From contig JAHBUB010000010.1 of assembly GCA_019638285.1 (NCBI GenBank), positions 42,205-106,204 of the forward strand: a DNA stretch of 64,000 nt, given 5' to 3'. Both the position numbers and the translations under genes were made by a program. The notes under the pieces are model-generated. The model was not told the DNA's origin, searched no databases, and worked only from the letters and a program-made list of their open reading frames with translations. The DNA comes from Cyclobacteriaceae bacterium. Lineage in GTDB: Bacteria > Bacteroidota > Bacteroidia > Cytophagales > Cyclobacteriaceae. Below, piece by piece: positions 18,029 to 26,672 of the stretch (the stretch's first letter is position 1; each line of letters opens with the position of its first letter).

Positions 18029-20182
18029 TTACAGCATTGGTTTTGAAGACAGCTCCATTCCCAACTGTAAAATCATAGTGTATCCAGATAGGTCAGTCCA
18101 TGAAGTAATGGTGGCATCATTGGCACCGCTTAGTTTTGTAGCATCCAACCACAGTACCAAGGAGGTGGTTCCGTCAGTGGCACCCACTCCTGCTGGGCCC
18201 GTGTTGCCCAAGATCACAGAGCCTGTTCCTATAGTAGGGAATGTTCCAGCGCAGCCTGCTCCTATACAACTGATAGTAAATGATGAACAAACCTGATTAA
18301 TGGTGCCACTGTTTGAAAACGTGATGGTGCTTCCTGCTCCATTTTGCAAAATGGTAGAGCCGGTACCACATAAGGTGGCATCTGTATGATCAATAATGAT
18401 GTCGTCAGATGAAGTAGAGTTGGTGTTGATGATGGTAATGCTATTGCCCGTTAATACAATATCATCCAATGTGCTGAGGATAGAACCTGCCTCTGCCTCC
18501 AGATAGCCTGTATTCACGAGACTCGATCCTGTAGTGAGTGTTCCACCGCTGGCAATCTCTGTATAGCCTCCGATCATCGTTTCTATGCCAGTTATTGATA
18601 GGGTGCCCTCAATGCGAATGTCTCCTGTTTGATAGAACATGGAAATGTTGGAGGCAACGAAAGGGCCAATATTGCTTTTCCCGAGATCATCGGGTTTCAT
18701 GCCTGCATAGCCATTGTCTGCTACATTATCTACTGTAATTGTATGTCCTGCATGGATTACCACGTTGTCTCCTCTACCTGGAAACACACCTGCTGGTAGT
18801 GCGCCAGTCGAGCCATCCGAGCTCAGGCTCCAGGAGGTATTGGCTTCCCATGTGCCACTGGCAATAGAGTAGTAGGTGTTGACCACATCGGTGCTCAGGG
18901 TGAAGCGGGTGCCATTGGCTATTTGTGTAACCCCTGCAAACTGATAGATATTTCCGCTCACATGGGTAGCCCCGGCAATGGGTGTTTCGTCAGCAAATGA
19001 ATTGTCATTGTTTGTGTCTACCAGCAGACGAAGGTCTGCAGGGGTAATGGTACCAAATCCCGTAAGGTCAAAACGAATATCTATTGCTCCAACGTCCACA
19101 GCAGTTCCTGAAGCATTCACTTCGTTCACCCGCCATACCCTGGAAAGTCTTGAGACGATTCCGGTAGGAACATCCGTGGTGGTTAATGTGGTTTTTGGTT
19201 GTCCATCGTGCCCCCAAAATAGAAACTTATTATTGGTAAGATTAGTAGGGTTAAGAATACGTACGATGCCGGTTCCCTGTGCATCGTTGTGAAGGTTGGA
19301 GGCATCTATTCTACCAATACTCGCCACATCAAAATCATAATCGCCATTGGCTGGATCGTCCATGGTGTATAAATCATTCGCGCCCAATGTTACATTGTAC
19401 TTGGCGGCCAGATAGTTTTGAACAATGATCATCTGTGCATCATTGAGTGCGGTGTAATACACAATCATTTCACCCACATCTGCTGTGGGAAATTCGCCAC
19501 CACCGCTATATTTTCCTGAGAAGAAAGTCTGTGTGGGCAGTGCACTATTTGCTGAGTTGCGTTGGGCATTGACACCTCCATTGAGATAGGTCTGCATGCC
19601 ATTGGTCGTGTTTCTTCTATAGCGCGCCCCGCCTATATTATTAGTACTTGCCACAAGGCCACTGGCTACACCTCCTCCTGTGCCTCCGTCACTGGAAGAA
19701 ATAAATACCTTAGAAGCGCTCCATGGATAGACAACAAATGTTCCGTCAGAGTTCTGAAACCTGATTAGCGACTGATATTCGGTTCCGTTTGCCACTACAA
19801 AAAAAGTAATGTTGTCAACACCCGGCCCGGAAAACGAGGAGGTGAAGAATTGTGAACTGGAACCTGTATAACGAATTATTGGTCTACCATTTAATGCAGC
19901 AGAGGTAGCAGTCGTAGGTCTGTTCCCCGCTGTTGCTTGAGAAAGATTATTTCCATATCCGGATTGGTCCCCCCAAGCACTCACCACGCCTCCCGAGGAA
20001 GTTACTCCTGTATCACCTCTCCACCACGCATGCAAAGTGGAAGCGCCATCGGCTGCGCCAACCCCGCCTGGGCCAGTTTGAGAGTAGCCAACCTGGGGAA
20101 ATAGGCAGCAAGCCCATGCCAACAGAATTAATTTTAGTGATTTGATGCTTAAGCCCAAATTGGGTAGAGAAGTCATCTTCAT
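18029..20182 (-). CDS. 5' part of frameshifted T9SS surface protein: signal peptide and LamG-like modules
   Basis: The start is ATG at 20182 (MKMTSLPNLG, signal ending near GYSQ); the longer frame to 20200 starts with TTG. A LamG-like jelly-roll module begins at residue ~45 (AWWRGDTGVTSSGGVVSAWGDQSGYGN). It is followed by a module with FLFWGHDG, RVWRVNE and LLVDTNNDNSF, then a beta-helical region and a second LamG start (LVLWLDATKLSG) that is cut off at a premature stop at 18029. The frame continues at 16470-18085 in the other phase. The two halves repeat the same module order, an internal duplication. Likely a secreted adhesin or matrix protein (inference). Confidence 0.78.
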   Translation of the reverse strand: MKMTSLPNLGLSIKSLKLILLAWACCLFPQVGYSQTGPGGVGAADGASTLHAWWRGDTGVTSSGGVVSAWGDQSGYGNNLSQATAGNRPTTATSAALNGRPIIRYTGSSSQFFTSSFSGPGVDNITFFVVANGTEYQSLIRFQNSDGTFVVYPWSASKVFISSSDGGTGGGVASGLVASTNNIGGARYRRNTTNGMQTYLNGGVNAQRNSANSALPTQTFFSGKYSGGGEFPTADVGEMIVYYTALNDAQMIIVQNYLAAKYNVTLGANDLYTMDDPANGDYDFDVASIGRIDASNLHNDAQGTGIVRILNPTNLTNNKFLFWGHDGQPKTTLTTTDVPTGIVSRLSRVWRVNEVNASGTAVDVGAIDIRFDLTGFGTITPADLRLLVDTNNDNSFADETPIAGATHVSGNIYQFAGVTQIANGTRFTLSTDVVNTYYSIASGTWEANTSWSLSSDGSTGALPAGVFPGRGDNVVIHAGHTITVDNVADNGYAGMKPDDLGKSNIGPFVASNISMFYQTGDIRIEGTLSITGIETMIGGYTEIASGGTLTTGSSLVNTGYLEAEAGSILSTLDDIVLTGNSITIINTNSTSSDDIIIDHTDATLCGTGSTILQNGAGSTITFSNSGTINQVCSSFTISCIGAGCAGTFPTIGTGSVILGNTGPAGVGATDGTTSLVLWLDATKLSGANDATITSWTDLSGYTMILQLGMELSSKPML

Positions 20183-20289
20183 ACAGCCTGGAATTAACAA
20201 ACAATTTAATCTTTAAAGGTACAGCCTTTTTACTACCATGCGGGTAAGGTAGTTGTACTATTTTTCTGATAGTAGTAATATAACATGGC

Positions 20290-20541
20290 GCCTGACTGAG
20301 TAAAATGGGGACATAGTACCGCAGATTCAGGGGATGGTAGCGCAGCATCAGGACATGGCACCGTAGGTTCAGCGTCTGACTGCGTAGGTAGAAAAGATGA
20401 CAGCGCATTTTCTGCGACTGACTGCGCACAAACAAAACCTGTCACCGAAACTTCCGCGGATGACACCGTACCTCCAAGACCTGACAGCGTAGCTTCTGCG
20501 TATGACACCGTCAGTTTAGGACCTACCACCGAGGATTTGAC
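20290..20541. repeat. Twelve-unit degenerate 21-bp tandem repeat
   Basis: Twelve consecutive units of exactly 21 bp with a shared core xxTGACAcCGTAGx. Examples are GGATGACACCGTACCTCCAA in unit 9 (from 20458) and ACCTGACAGCGTAGCTTCTG in unit 10 (from 20479). Units diverge widely outside the core but keep strict spacing, two DNA helical turns. The array ends about 110 bp upstream of the surface-protein start. Confidence 0.85.
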
Positions 20542-20732
20542 ACTGATTGACCGGTCGTTCTGATGCTTTAAAAAAAAAGTTAAAATATTTTAGAAGATTT
20601 TTCTGAATTATGAAACCTTTTGATTAAGGAATTCCGTATTAAAAGTATGTATAACAATGTAAACTTTTACAAGTCATGTCACATGTAAAAAACGCAGACG
20701 TCTACTCTAGGTTAGTAGGAACATGCACCGGG

Positions 20733-20751
20733 CCTGCCTGCGGTAGGCAGG
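20733..20751. repeat. Small GC-rich palindrome CCTGCCT-N5-AGGCAGG
   Basis: Perfect 7-bp arms around GCGGT. A related core (GCCTGCCTG...CAGGC) forms the stem at 30029-30066, so this may be one copy of a dispersed short palindrome. It lies within the open frame upstream of the gene at 20800. Confidence 0.55.
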
Positions 20752-20799
20752 TACGGAGGTAAGTATAACCCCGGTCGCCAGACCCTCCAGCTTAAAGCA

Positions 20800-21423
20800 A
20801 TGAGAGCTTTACTCACAGAAGTACAAAGTTCATTGCAAGATGTTTCACAAAAACGGAATGCCCTGAGTGGTGTTACCAACGAAAGGACAAAGGCGCACAA
20901 AGACCTTGACCCTCTCATCGGTCGGATCATTGGCACTTTTAAGTCTTCGCAGATTGCTGGCGATACGCTTGCCAATGTTCGCTACTACACCCGTCTGGTC
21001 AACGGGAGAATGAAAGCGGGCAGTAACAGGCCTGCAGTAGCCAGTGAGAACAATGAGGTGGAGTCGTTGATCAAACGCCCGCAGACGCAGCAAAGTTATG
21101 TGGTCAAAGCCTTCAACTTTATGCGGTTGGCGCAGTTGATCGAGAAGGTTCCAGGCTATGCGACTGCTGCTGCGGATCTGCAACCTGCTGCCTTGATGAA
21201 AGAGGCGGAGAGGCTGATGGCGCTCAATGTGTCTTGGTCCGATGCAAAAGTAGCACTCGTCAATGCACGCATCCAACGCGATACCTTGTTGTACAAAGGT
21301 GTTGATTCGTTGGTTAGCAATGCGATGGCAGTCAAAAACTACTTACGCGTGGAATTTGGACCTCAAAGTCTACAGGCCGCACAACTGTCTGAACTAAGTT
21401 TCACTAAACGTAAAATCAGATGA
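20800..21423 (+). CDS. Conserved hypothetical protein, probably missing its native N-terminus
   Basis: 207 residues from ATG at 20800, helical, soluble, no signal peptide. I do not recognise a named function. The frame stays open upstream to 20719 without an ATG and reads YNPGRQTLQLKAM just before the annotated start. A YxPG...L start is what I recall for a family of ~210-residue Bacteroidota proteins of unknown function, so the true N-terminus may begin there and have been disrupted by the palindrome at 20733. It ends before a strong bidirectional terminator. Confidence 0.55.
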   Translation: MRALLTEVQSSLQDVSQKRNALSGVTNERTKAHKDLDPLIGRIIGTFKSSQIAGDTLANVRYYTRLVNGRMKAGSNRPAVASENNEVESLIKRPQTQQSYVVKAFNFMRLAQLIEKVPGYATAAADLQPAALMKEAERLMALNVSWSDAKVALVNARIQRDTLLYKGVDSLVSNAMAVKNYLRVEFGPQSLQAAQLSELSFTKRKIR

Positions 21424-21442
21424 ACACTTTCGTAAACAATTG

Positions 21443-21476
21443 AAAAACCCTTGTATGCATCATACGAGGGTTTTTT
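21443..21476. terminator. Bidirectional intrinsic terminator
   Basis: AAAAACCCTTGTATG, loop CAT, then CATACGAGGG followed by six T: a long stem with one wobble. It sits between convergent genes ending at 21423 and 21491. Confidence 0.92.
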
Positions 21477-21490
21477 GTTTTAGAGAGTCG

Positions 21491-23551
21491 TCACTTACTC
21501 CGGGAAAGGCTCAAATCAAATTGAATTCCTGCATAGTAATTTCGCCCAGCAGCGGCATTGAAATAACGCCCTCCAAATGCATTTAAGTCATTACCCAAGC
21601 TATAGACTTCGTCTAGTAAATTATCGCCACCTACAAAGAAATTGATTGGCATCCCCGCAATGAAGGACGACTTATATCCCAGTCGGCTTCCAAGCAATGT
21701 ATAGGAATTGGCAAACACACTATTCGCATCATCCAGTGGCATCGAAGAAGTATAGTTTACAGTAAGGTGCCAGTAAAAGCCTTTTTGAAATTCCATGTCC
21801 AACCCACCTGTTAGGATTTCCCCTGGAACTCCAGTGAGGGCATTACCACCATAGAAGTCGCTGCCCTTCACGTAGTCTACAAATTTGTAATCATTCAAAG
21901 TTACACCTGTCCAGATTTTAAAGTGGGTAAAAACAGAAGGGTGAATGGAAGGTTGCCAGTGGAGCAGTACCTCTATTCCATTTTGGTCTGTGGCACCAGC
22001 ATTCACAAAATAATCCGCCCCATCGTCTGCTCTTCGCACTACAATGGTTTGATCCAAGGCAAAATGATAGACTGCCGCATCTACAAAGAACTTTCTATTC
22101 AGGAAATAACCGCGCGTTCCTATTTCAAATTGTACTCCTTTTTCAGCTTCTAAGGAGTTGTTAAATATTCCATTCGAAGGTATTACTTCTGCGAGGGTAG
22201 GGGGAGCAAATCCCCAACTGATATTGCCGTAAGCAGAGAGGGCCTTATTAATTTTTTTCAATACGGCCAAACGGGGGGCCACAATGGGGTCGTATGAAAC
22301 TTGTTGTTGCTGTACCGGATCGTTGGAGAGTGCTAGTAATTTATAACCTACCCAGTTTACACTTAACCCACCTGTTAGAATCCAGTCCTTCTTAGTAAAT
22401 TCTCCTTGACCAAATACGTTGTATTGAAGTGTTTTCACTTCATCATCACCAAGCAGCGCACCTGGAAAGCCCTGTAGGTTTTGATAATTTTTTATGGGAG
22501 AGAAGCCACTCATCAATTCACCACCGCCAATAAGTTTGGCCTGCCAATCGCCCAAATTAAAAGTAAAGTCTGTTACTGATCGCACGCCATGATTTTGCTC
22601 GCTTCTGCGCTCATAGTTGCGGATGGATGGGTTTTCGAACTGCACAAAGTTTCCATAAACACCGGTGCGGTTATGCACTTGTGGAGTGAACTGATATTGA
22701 TTGGAGATTCCTGTATAAAAAGATTTGAGGGAAACACCGGCATTGGCGACAATGGCGCTGGGCTGGAAAGCACTTCCCGTACGTGCCTGTCGAGGGTCAG
22801 CATCATATTCAGCCTGGGTAAGGCCACCTGGAGTTTGATAGTATAAGTCGGTATAGAAAATGGCGGCTTCCAACTCCTCCTTATCGGAGACAGAAAGCCG
22901 GTGGGTGCTGATGAATTGATCGCTAACCATACGCGTTTGTTCGCGGTAGCCATCGGATTGCTGGTGTTGATAGCTCAGATAATGGGTACTGTTCTCCTCG
23001 CCAGCTTGCAGTGCTATCTGATAATTTCTTTGACCATAGCTTCCTTCTAGCCATCCACCTGTAAGCTTTTTTTGCATGACTGGTTCTGGCGACTTCAACA
23101 AGATCACACCGCCTGTGCCAGATCCATATACACTGGAACCTGGGCCTTTGATAATTTCAATCTGATCAATAGCATTGGCATCGAATTGATTCAGATAAGT
23201 ATTTCCTCCCGCATCAGTTACAGGGAGTTCGTTCCAATAGACTTTTACATTGCGCACACCAAAAGGCGACCGCAACGAGCTACCGCGAATAGAAAACCGA
23301 TAACTCCCCGGTGAGCGTTCTTCCATGCGAATGCCAGGAAGCGTATTTACTGCTGAAACAATTGAAGTGTTGCTGAATCGTGTCAGGTCAGTATTTAGTA
23401 CGAGCCCTACGGAAGCGGGCACTTCAAGCAATGGACGATCTGATTCATAAGATCGGATAACGACCTCAGGTAAGACCCGAACTGTATCCTGCTTTTGGCC
23501 AAATACCGGAAATGTGAAAGGAAGCAGAAGTATTACCCAAAGACATTTCAT
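21491..23551 (-). CDS. TonB-dependent outer-membrane receptor
   Basis: 686 residues. A signal peptide (MKCLWVILLLPFTFPVFG) is followed directly by a plug domain: VLPEVVIRSYESDRPLLEVPASV, then SAVNTLPGIRMEERSPGSYRFSIRG and IDQIEIIKGPGSSVYGSGTGGVILL. From residue ~160 there is a 22-stranded barrel with aromatic girdle residues. It lacks the carboxypeptidase-like N-terminal extension of SusC-type transporters, so an iron/siderophore or cofactor receptor is more likely than a glycan importer. No SusD partner or binding protein is nearby, so the ligand cannot be named. Energised by TonB-ExbBD. Confidence 0.92.
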   Translation of the reverse strand: MKCLWVILLLPFTFPVFGQKQDTVRVLPEVVIRSYESDRPLLEVPASVGLVLNTDLTRFSNTSIVSAVNTLPGIRMEERSPGSYRFSIRGSSLRSPFGVRNVKVYWNELPVTDAGGNTYLNQFDANAIDQIEIIKGPGSSVYGSGTGGVILLKSPEPVMQKKLTGGWLEGSYGQRNYQIALQAGEENSTHYLSYQHQQSDGYREQTRMVSDQFISTHRLSVSDKEELEAAIFYTDLYYQTPGGLTQAEYDADPRQARTGSAFQPSAIVANAGVSLKSFYTGISNQYQFTPQVHNRTGVYGNFVQFENPSIRNYERRSEQNHGVRSVTDFTFNLGDWQAKLIGGGELMSGFSPIKNYQNLQGFPGALLGDDEVKTLQYNVFGQGEFTKKDWILTGGLSVNWVGYKLLALSNDPVQQQQVSYDPIVAPRLAVLKKINKALSAYGNISWGFAPPTLAEVIPSNGIFNNSLEAEKGVQFEIGTRGYFLNRKFFVDAAVYHFALDQTIVVRRADDGADYFVNAGATDQNGIEVLLHWQPSIHPSVFTHFKIWTGVTLNDYKFVDYVKGSDFYGGNALTGVPGEILTGGLDMEFQKGFYWHLTVNYTSSMPLDDANSVFANSYTLLGSRLGYKSSFIAGMPINFFVGGDNLLDEVYSLGNDLNAFGGRYFNAAAGRNYYAGIQFDLSLSRSK

Positions 23552-23631
23552 AGATTAAAAGTAGTGAGATGATGTGCATAATTATAAGGAAGTTATACCA
23601 ATGGTGGGCGCAGAAAGAATGCAAAGTGCTA

Positions 23632-25152
23632 TTACAGCTTCTCCGTCAATACCCCCACCATCGTTTCAATGCCCTCGAAGAAATTACCTACCCGTATGTT
23701 TTCATTCGGACTGTGAATGCTGTTGTCGGGATTGGGAATGCGCACGGAAACAGCAGGAATATTAAGTGTCTTAATGAAGGGTGCAATCGGTTGAGATCCA
23801 CCTGTAGTTATCATTTTCACAAATTGATCTCCAAACATCTTTTGGTGAGCGCGCGAAAGCCACTCACCTAGTTCTGTGTTGAGGTTAGTTCGAAACGGTT
23901 CTGATCCTAATTTGTATGCCATGGAAGCTAGCTTTGGATATTTGGCCCGCTCGCTATCTGTAGGTTCACCCTCCACCAAATGAAACCCCTCATCTTCAAT
24001 GTACTTTTTAAGTAGCCTTATCTGCCTCTCACCCGGTGTCTCGACTACCAAACGCATGTCTATTTCGGCAATGGCTTCTTCGGGTATGATGGTGCGCACT
24101 TCTTTTCCTACCCAGGCTGCGCGAATGCCTCTCACATTAAGACTTGGGTATTGCATGGCCTCCTGATAGGTAGCGCCAATGCCCTCTGGTTTGGCAATGC
24201 CCAGGGTGCTGTTTATTTCTGTTTCATCTTCGGGTATACTGTTCAATGCTTTTTTGTCTGCCTCGCTTAGGTGGATGCCTTCATAAAACCCGGGAAGTGT
24301 TACTCTTCCTTCGTCATCTTTCAACCCAGCCAATAGTTTGGACATGGCAAACACAGGGTTGGGAGCATAGTTTCCATATTGGCCACTGTGCAAGGCATTC
24401 CTGGGTCCGTAAACTTTTATAGTGGCAGTGGCAATACCACGTGCGCCAAAACAAAGGGTTGGTAAATTGGACACGTGCCGGGTGCCGTCCATGATCAGCA
24501 CCATATCGGACTTTAGAAGTTCCTGATTGTTTTGCACTACCCAGGCCAGTTGAGGTGAGCTCAACTCTTCCTGAAGATCCATAATCACTTTGATATTGAA
24601 ATTGGGTTTTACTTTATGTTTTTCGAGAATGGACAATGCTGTGAGAAAACACAAGGCCGGGCCTTTCGAATCGGAAGCAGAGCGGGCGTAGATGCGCCAA
24701 TCAGGATTGAAGCTCTCGTTGAAGTTACTCCAGTCGATTTCCTGCCATTGGCCGTTCTTCTCTTCTTTCAACGCTGCCTTAAAGGGGCTTTCCTGATCCC
24801 AAGCGGAAGGGTCTACAGGTTGCCCATCTATTTGAAGGTAGAAGAGCACGGTTTTCCCTTTCTTTACGAATTGCTTCTCCGCGTACACATGAGGTGCGCC
24901 CGGTGTTTTTATCAACTGGGTTTTAAACCCCCGACTTTCAAATGCTTGGGTGATCCAATCCCTATTGGCATCGATTTGTTCGGGGTAGTGTCCGTCATTG
25001 GGTATCTGAAGAAACGAGCGAAAGTCAGCAACAGCTTTTATGAATTCACCTTTAGTTGCCTTTTCAATTTCAGGAACAGTTTTGAGTTGTGCTAAGGAAG
25101 TGATGGTCGGGAGTGATAACAGCAGTGTTGTGATAAGCAGGCGAGGGTACAT
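23632..25152 (-). CDS. M20-family metallopeptidase, diverged metal site
   Basis: 506 residues with a signal peptide (MYPRLLITTLLLSLPTITSLA), so periplasmic or exported. The M20 layout is clear: FYLQIDGQPVD near residue 107, ARSASDSKGP, QEELSSP, MDGTR, the dimerisation part with LHSGQYGNYAPNP, and a final His in SIHSPNENI. The canonical first ligand motif GHxD is Q107-I-D109 here, so one zinc-ligand His is replaced by Gln, while the other expected Asp, Glu and His positions remain. A dipeptidase-like or amidohydrolase role is inferred. A perfect 20-bp palindrome lies 12 bp upstream. Confidence 0.82.
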   Translation of the reverse strand: MYPRLLITTLLLSLPTITSLAQLKTVPEIEKATKGEFIKAVADFRSFLQIPNDGHYPEQIDANRDWITQAFESRGFKTQLIKTPGAPHVYAEKQFVKKGKTVLFYLQIDGQPVDPSAWDQESPFKAALKEEKNGQWQEIDWSNFNESFNPDWRIYARSASDSKGPALCFLTALSILEKHKVKPNFNIKVIMDLQEELSSPQLAWVVQNNQELLKSDMVLIMDGTRHVSNLPTLCFGARGIATATIKVYGPRNALHSGQYGNYAPNPVFAMSKLLAGLKDDEGRVTLPGFYEGIHLSEADKKALNSIPEDETEINSTLGIAKPEGIGATYQEAMQYPSLNVRGIRAAWVGKEVRTIIPEEAIAEIDMRLVVETPGERQIRLLKKYIEDEGFHLVEGEPTDSERAKYPKLASMAYKLGSEPFRTNLNTELGEWLSRAHQKMFGDQFVKMITTGGSQPIAPFIKTLNIPAVSVRIPNPDNSIHSPNENIRVGNFFEGIETMVGVLTEKL

Positions 25153-25163
25153 GGTTGCTTCAG

Positions 25164-25183
25164 TTTTTAAGTTAACTTAAAAA
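25164..25183. promoter_or_regulatory. Perfect 20-bp palindrome upstream of the M20 gene
   Basis: TTTTTAAGTTAACTTAAAAA is fully self-complementary and starts 12 bp upstream of the ATG at 25152. It could be an operator or just A/T-rich symmetry; no regulator gene is adjacent. Confidence 0.4.
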
Positions 25184-25231
25184 CAAGGTAAGCATAAGAG
25201 GGGCACCGGGGCAACGGGTATCTTTGTCTGG

Positions 25232-25681
25232 CTAATTGGCGGAAGTTTTGTCCTTCCTTCTTTTTTCATCCAAAGAAAACTTACCACTTCCAAAAACCAT
25301 AAAAACGATAAGGCCTGCCAGCACAATCAGTGAGATTTCCAGCTCCATGTGATTGTCGAAGGAAAAGAATCCCTTGGGATAGTTTACAAATATCACTGCA
25401 CCAATTAATATGGGCACCTGTATGAGGCTAACAATTCGGGTGTAAAGCCCGAAGAAAATAAGAGGTCCACCTAAGACGTGTGCAAAAATAATGTAATGGG
25501 CCACTGCCACTCCGCTGTACATCACGGCCATTCCCGCGGTGGTGCTCTCCAGGGACTCTATGTTGACCATAAAATCAAAGCCCCTGTAGGTAATGAAGAT
25601 GCCAAGTGCGATTCTAAAAATATCCAACCAGCCTGGTCTGTGGGTATCCCCCCAACTCTCAATTTTAGTAACTAGGTTCAT
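25232..25681 (-). CDS. DoxX family membrane protein
   Basis: 149 residues from ATG at 25681 (MNLVTKIESWGDTH); the longer frame to 25735 adds an unlikely N-terminal stretch. Four membrane helices: DIFRIALGIFITYRGFDFM, then a pair around YSGVAVAHYIIFAHVLGGPLIFFGLYTRI and VLAGLIVFMVFGSGKFSLD. The GGPLIFFGLYTRIVSLIQVP loop is characteristic of DoxX. Family members are poorly characterised quinone- or redox-associated membrane proteins. It is a single gene on the minus strand, 79 bp downstream of which the M20 gene's promoter region lies. Confidence 0.82.
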   Translation of the reverse strand: MNLVTKIESWGDTHRPGWLDIFRIALGIFITYRGFDFMVNIESLESTTAGMAVMYSGVAVAHYIIFAHVLGGPLIFFGLYTRIVSLIQVPILIGAVIFVNYPKGFFSFDNHMELEISLIVLAGLIVFMVFGSGKFSLDEKRRKDKTSAN

Positions 25682-26072
25682 GCTACTATGGATTAATGAG
25701 ATACAAAGTTTACTAAAAAATAAGCTAACAATCAAGGTGCTGAGGCTTGATATGACACCCTTTCTCTTTTATCGGGCTGAGCACCTCTCGGTTTGAAATT
25801 TGTTAAAAAAGTGCCATTTTCTTACGTAACTACCTTATAACCAACTCATTTTAAATGATTGTTGTGTTAATTGACTAGATTGGTATTCGTGTTTGCTTAT
25901 AAATAGTCATAAAAAACACCTCAGCACTCGATTTTATGATTCAGCGATGATCATTCATCGAATGAATGTTTAATTAGGCGACATATTTGAGGATTCACTT
26001 TAAATGGCTATTATAAGTCCACTCGTAAAGTTAGGTTTGACATCCTTCAATAATTATTAATCTAAATCTGCT
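25682..26072. other. Divergent intergenic region
   Basis: About 390 bp of A/T-rich sequence between doxX and the coiled-coil gene. Apart from the -7 box at 26032-26039 I see no ORF, repeat or RNA gene. Confidence 0.5.
26032..26039 (+). promoter_or_regulatory. Putative -7 promoter box for the coiled-coil membrane protein
   Basis: TAGGTTTG matches TAnnTTTG, 33 bp before the ATG. Confidence 0.5.
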
Positions 26073-26672
26073 ATGAAATTCACACTCTCCATTTTCATTT
26101 TACTCATCTCCTTCGGAGCCATGGCACAATTGCAAGCCGCAGAAGCACTGGAAAAAGACACCAAGACCCTTAGCGAACGGTATGCCGTAATGAAGAACAA
26201 ATCGGAAACCTTCAATGAGTATAAAGTAATTAAAGAGTTCATTCTTGATGGAATGTGGAAATTAACCACAGATTCAATAAAAAAAGTACACAGCGACCTG
26301 GCTGAGGCAAAGGCTGAGTCCGTGCAACTTCAATTGAAACTGGATGCGGCAATGGCCGAGGTGAAGCACAAAGAAAACTCAATGGCGGAAGTAGAACATG
26401 CGGCTACGCACATCTCCGTGTTGGGCATGGATTTCAGCAAAAGCTTCTTTGTCGGCCTGGTTGGATTTGTGCTGTTGGGCATGATCCTCCTCATTGGTCT
26501 GGTTACTGGAAGATTAAAAATGATATACCAATCCCTCAAAGAGAAGATGGAAATGGAGAATATAATCAGCAAGGAATTTGAAAACTATAAGCGCAAAGCA
26601 CTTGAAAAACAGATGAAGCTTTCCAGGGAACTTCAGAATGAACGTAACAAGATGGCTGAAATGGGAAGCTAA
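26073..26672 (+). CDS. Coiled-coil membrane protein of a Bacteroidota-specific family
   Basis: 199 residues: signal peptide MKFTLSIFILLISFGAMA, a helical stretch with FNEYKVIKEFILDGMWKL, a coiled coil (residues ~72-115), one membrane helix (FFVGLVGFVLLGMILLIGLVTG, ~127-148), and a C-terminal coiled coil ending FENYKRKALEKQMKLSRELQNERNK. I recall this family being labelled tRNA (guanine-N1)-methyltransferase in databases, but nothing here resembles an SPOUT methyltransferase, so that label should not be used. The function is unknown; topology suggests a periplasmic coiled coil anchored to the inner membrane. Confidence 0.75.
   Translation: MKFTLSIFILLISFGAMAQLQAAEALEKDTKTLSERYAVMKNKSETFNEYKVIKEFILDGMWKLTTDSIKKVHSDLAEAKAESVQLQLKLDAAMAEVKHKENSMAEVEHAATHISVLGMDFSKSFFVGLVGFVLLGMILLIGLVTGRLKMIYQSLKEKMEMENIISKEFENYKRKALEKQMKLSRELQNERNKMAEMGS

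Larger units (their letters stand above)
20183..20799. other. Intergenic region holding a 21-bp tandem array and a small palindrome
   Basis: 617 bp between the start of the surface-protein gene and the gene at 20800. It contains the 12-unit array (20290-20541), an A/T-rich stretch, and a 19-bp palindrome (20733-20751). Minus-strand open frames across the array are a by-product of the 21-bp period. Confidence 0.8.

Noticed and set aside
18060-18090. Programmed -1 frameshift joining the two halves of the surface protein
   Set aside because: No canonical X XXY YYZ heptamer is in the right phase (the site reads ATG ATT TTA CAG), and no stimulatory stem is evident. A one-base deletion or sequencing error explains it better.
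20233-20529. Minus-strand ORF with a seven-residue repeat across the 21-bp array
   Set aside because: It has only a GTG start, and its base changes do not favour the third codon position. The frame is a consequence of 21 being divisible by three.
26073-26672. tRNA (guanine-N1)-methyltransferase annotation commonly given to this family
   Set aside because: The protein has a signal peptide, a membrane helix and coiled coils, and lacks the SPOUT knot and SAM-site residues.
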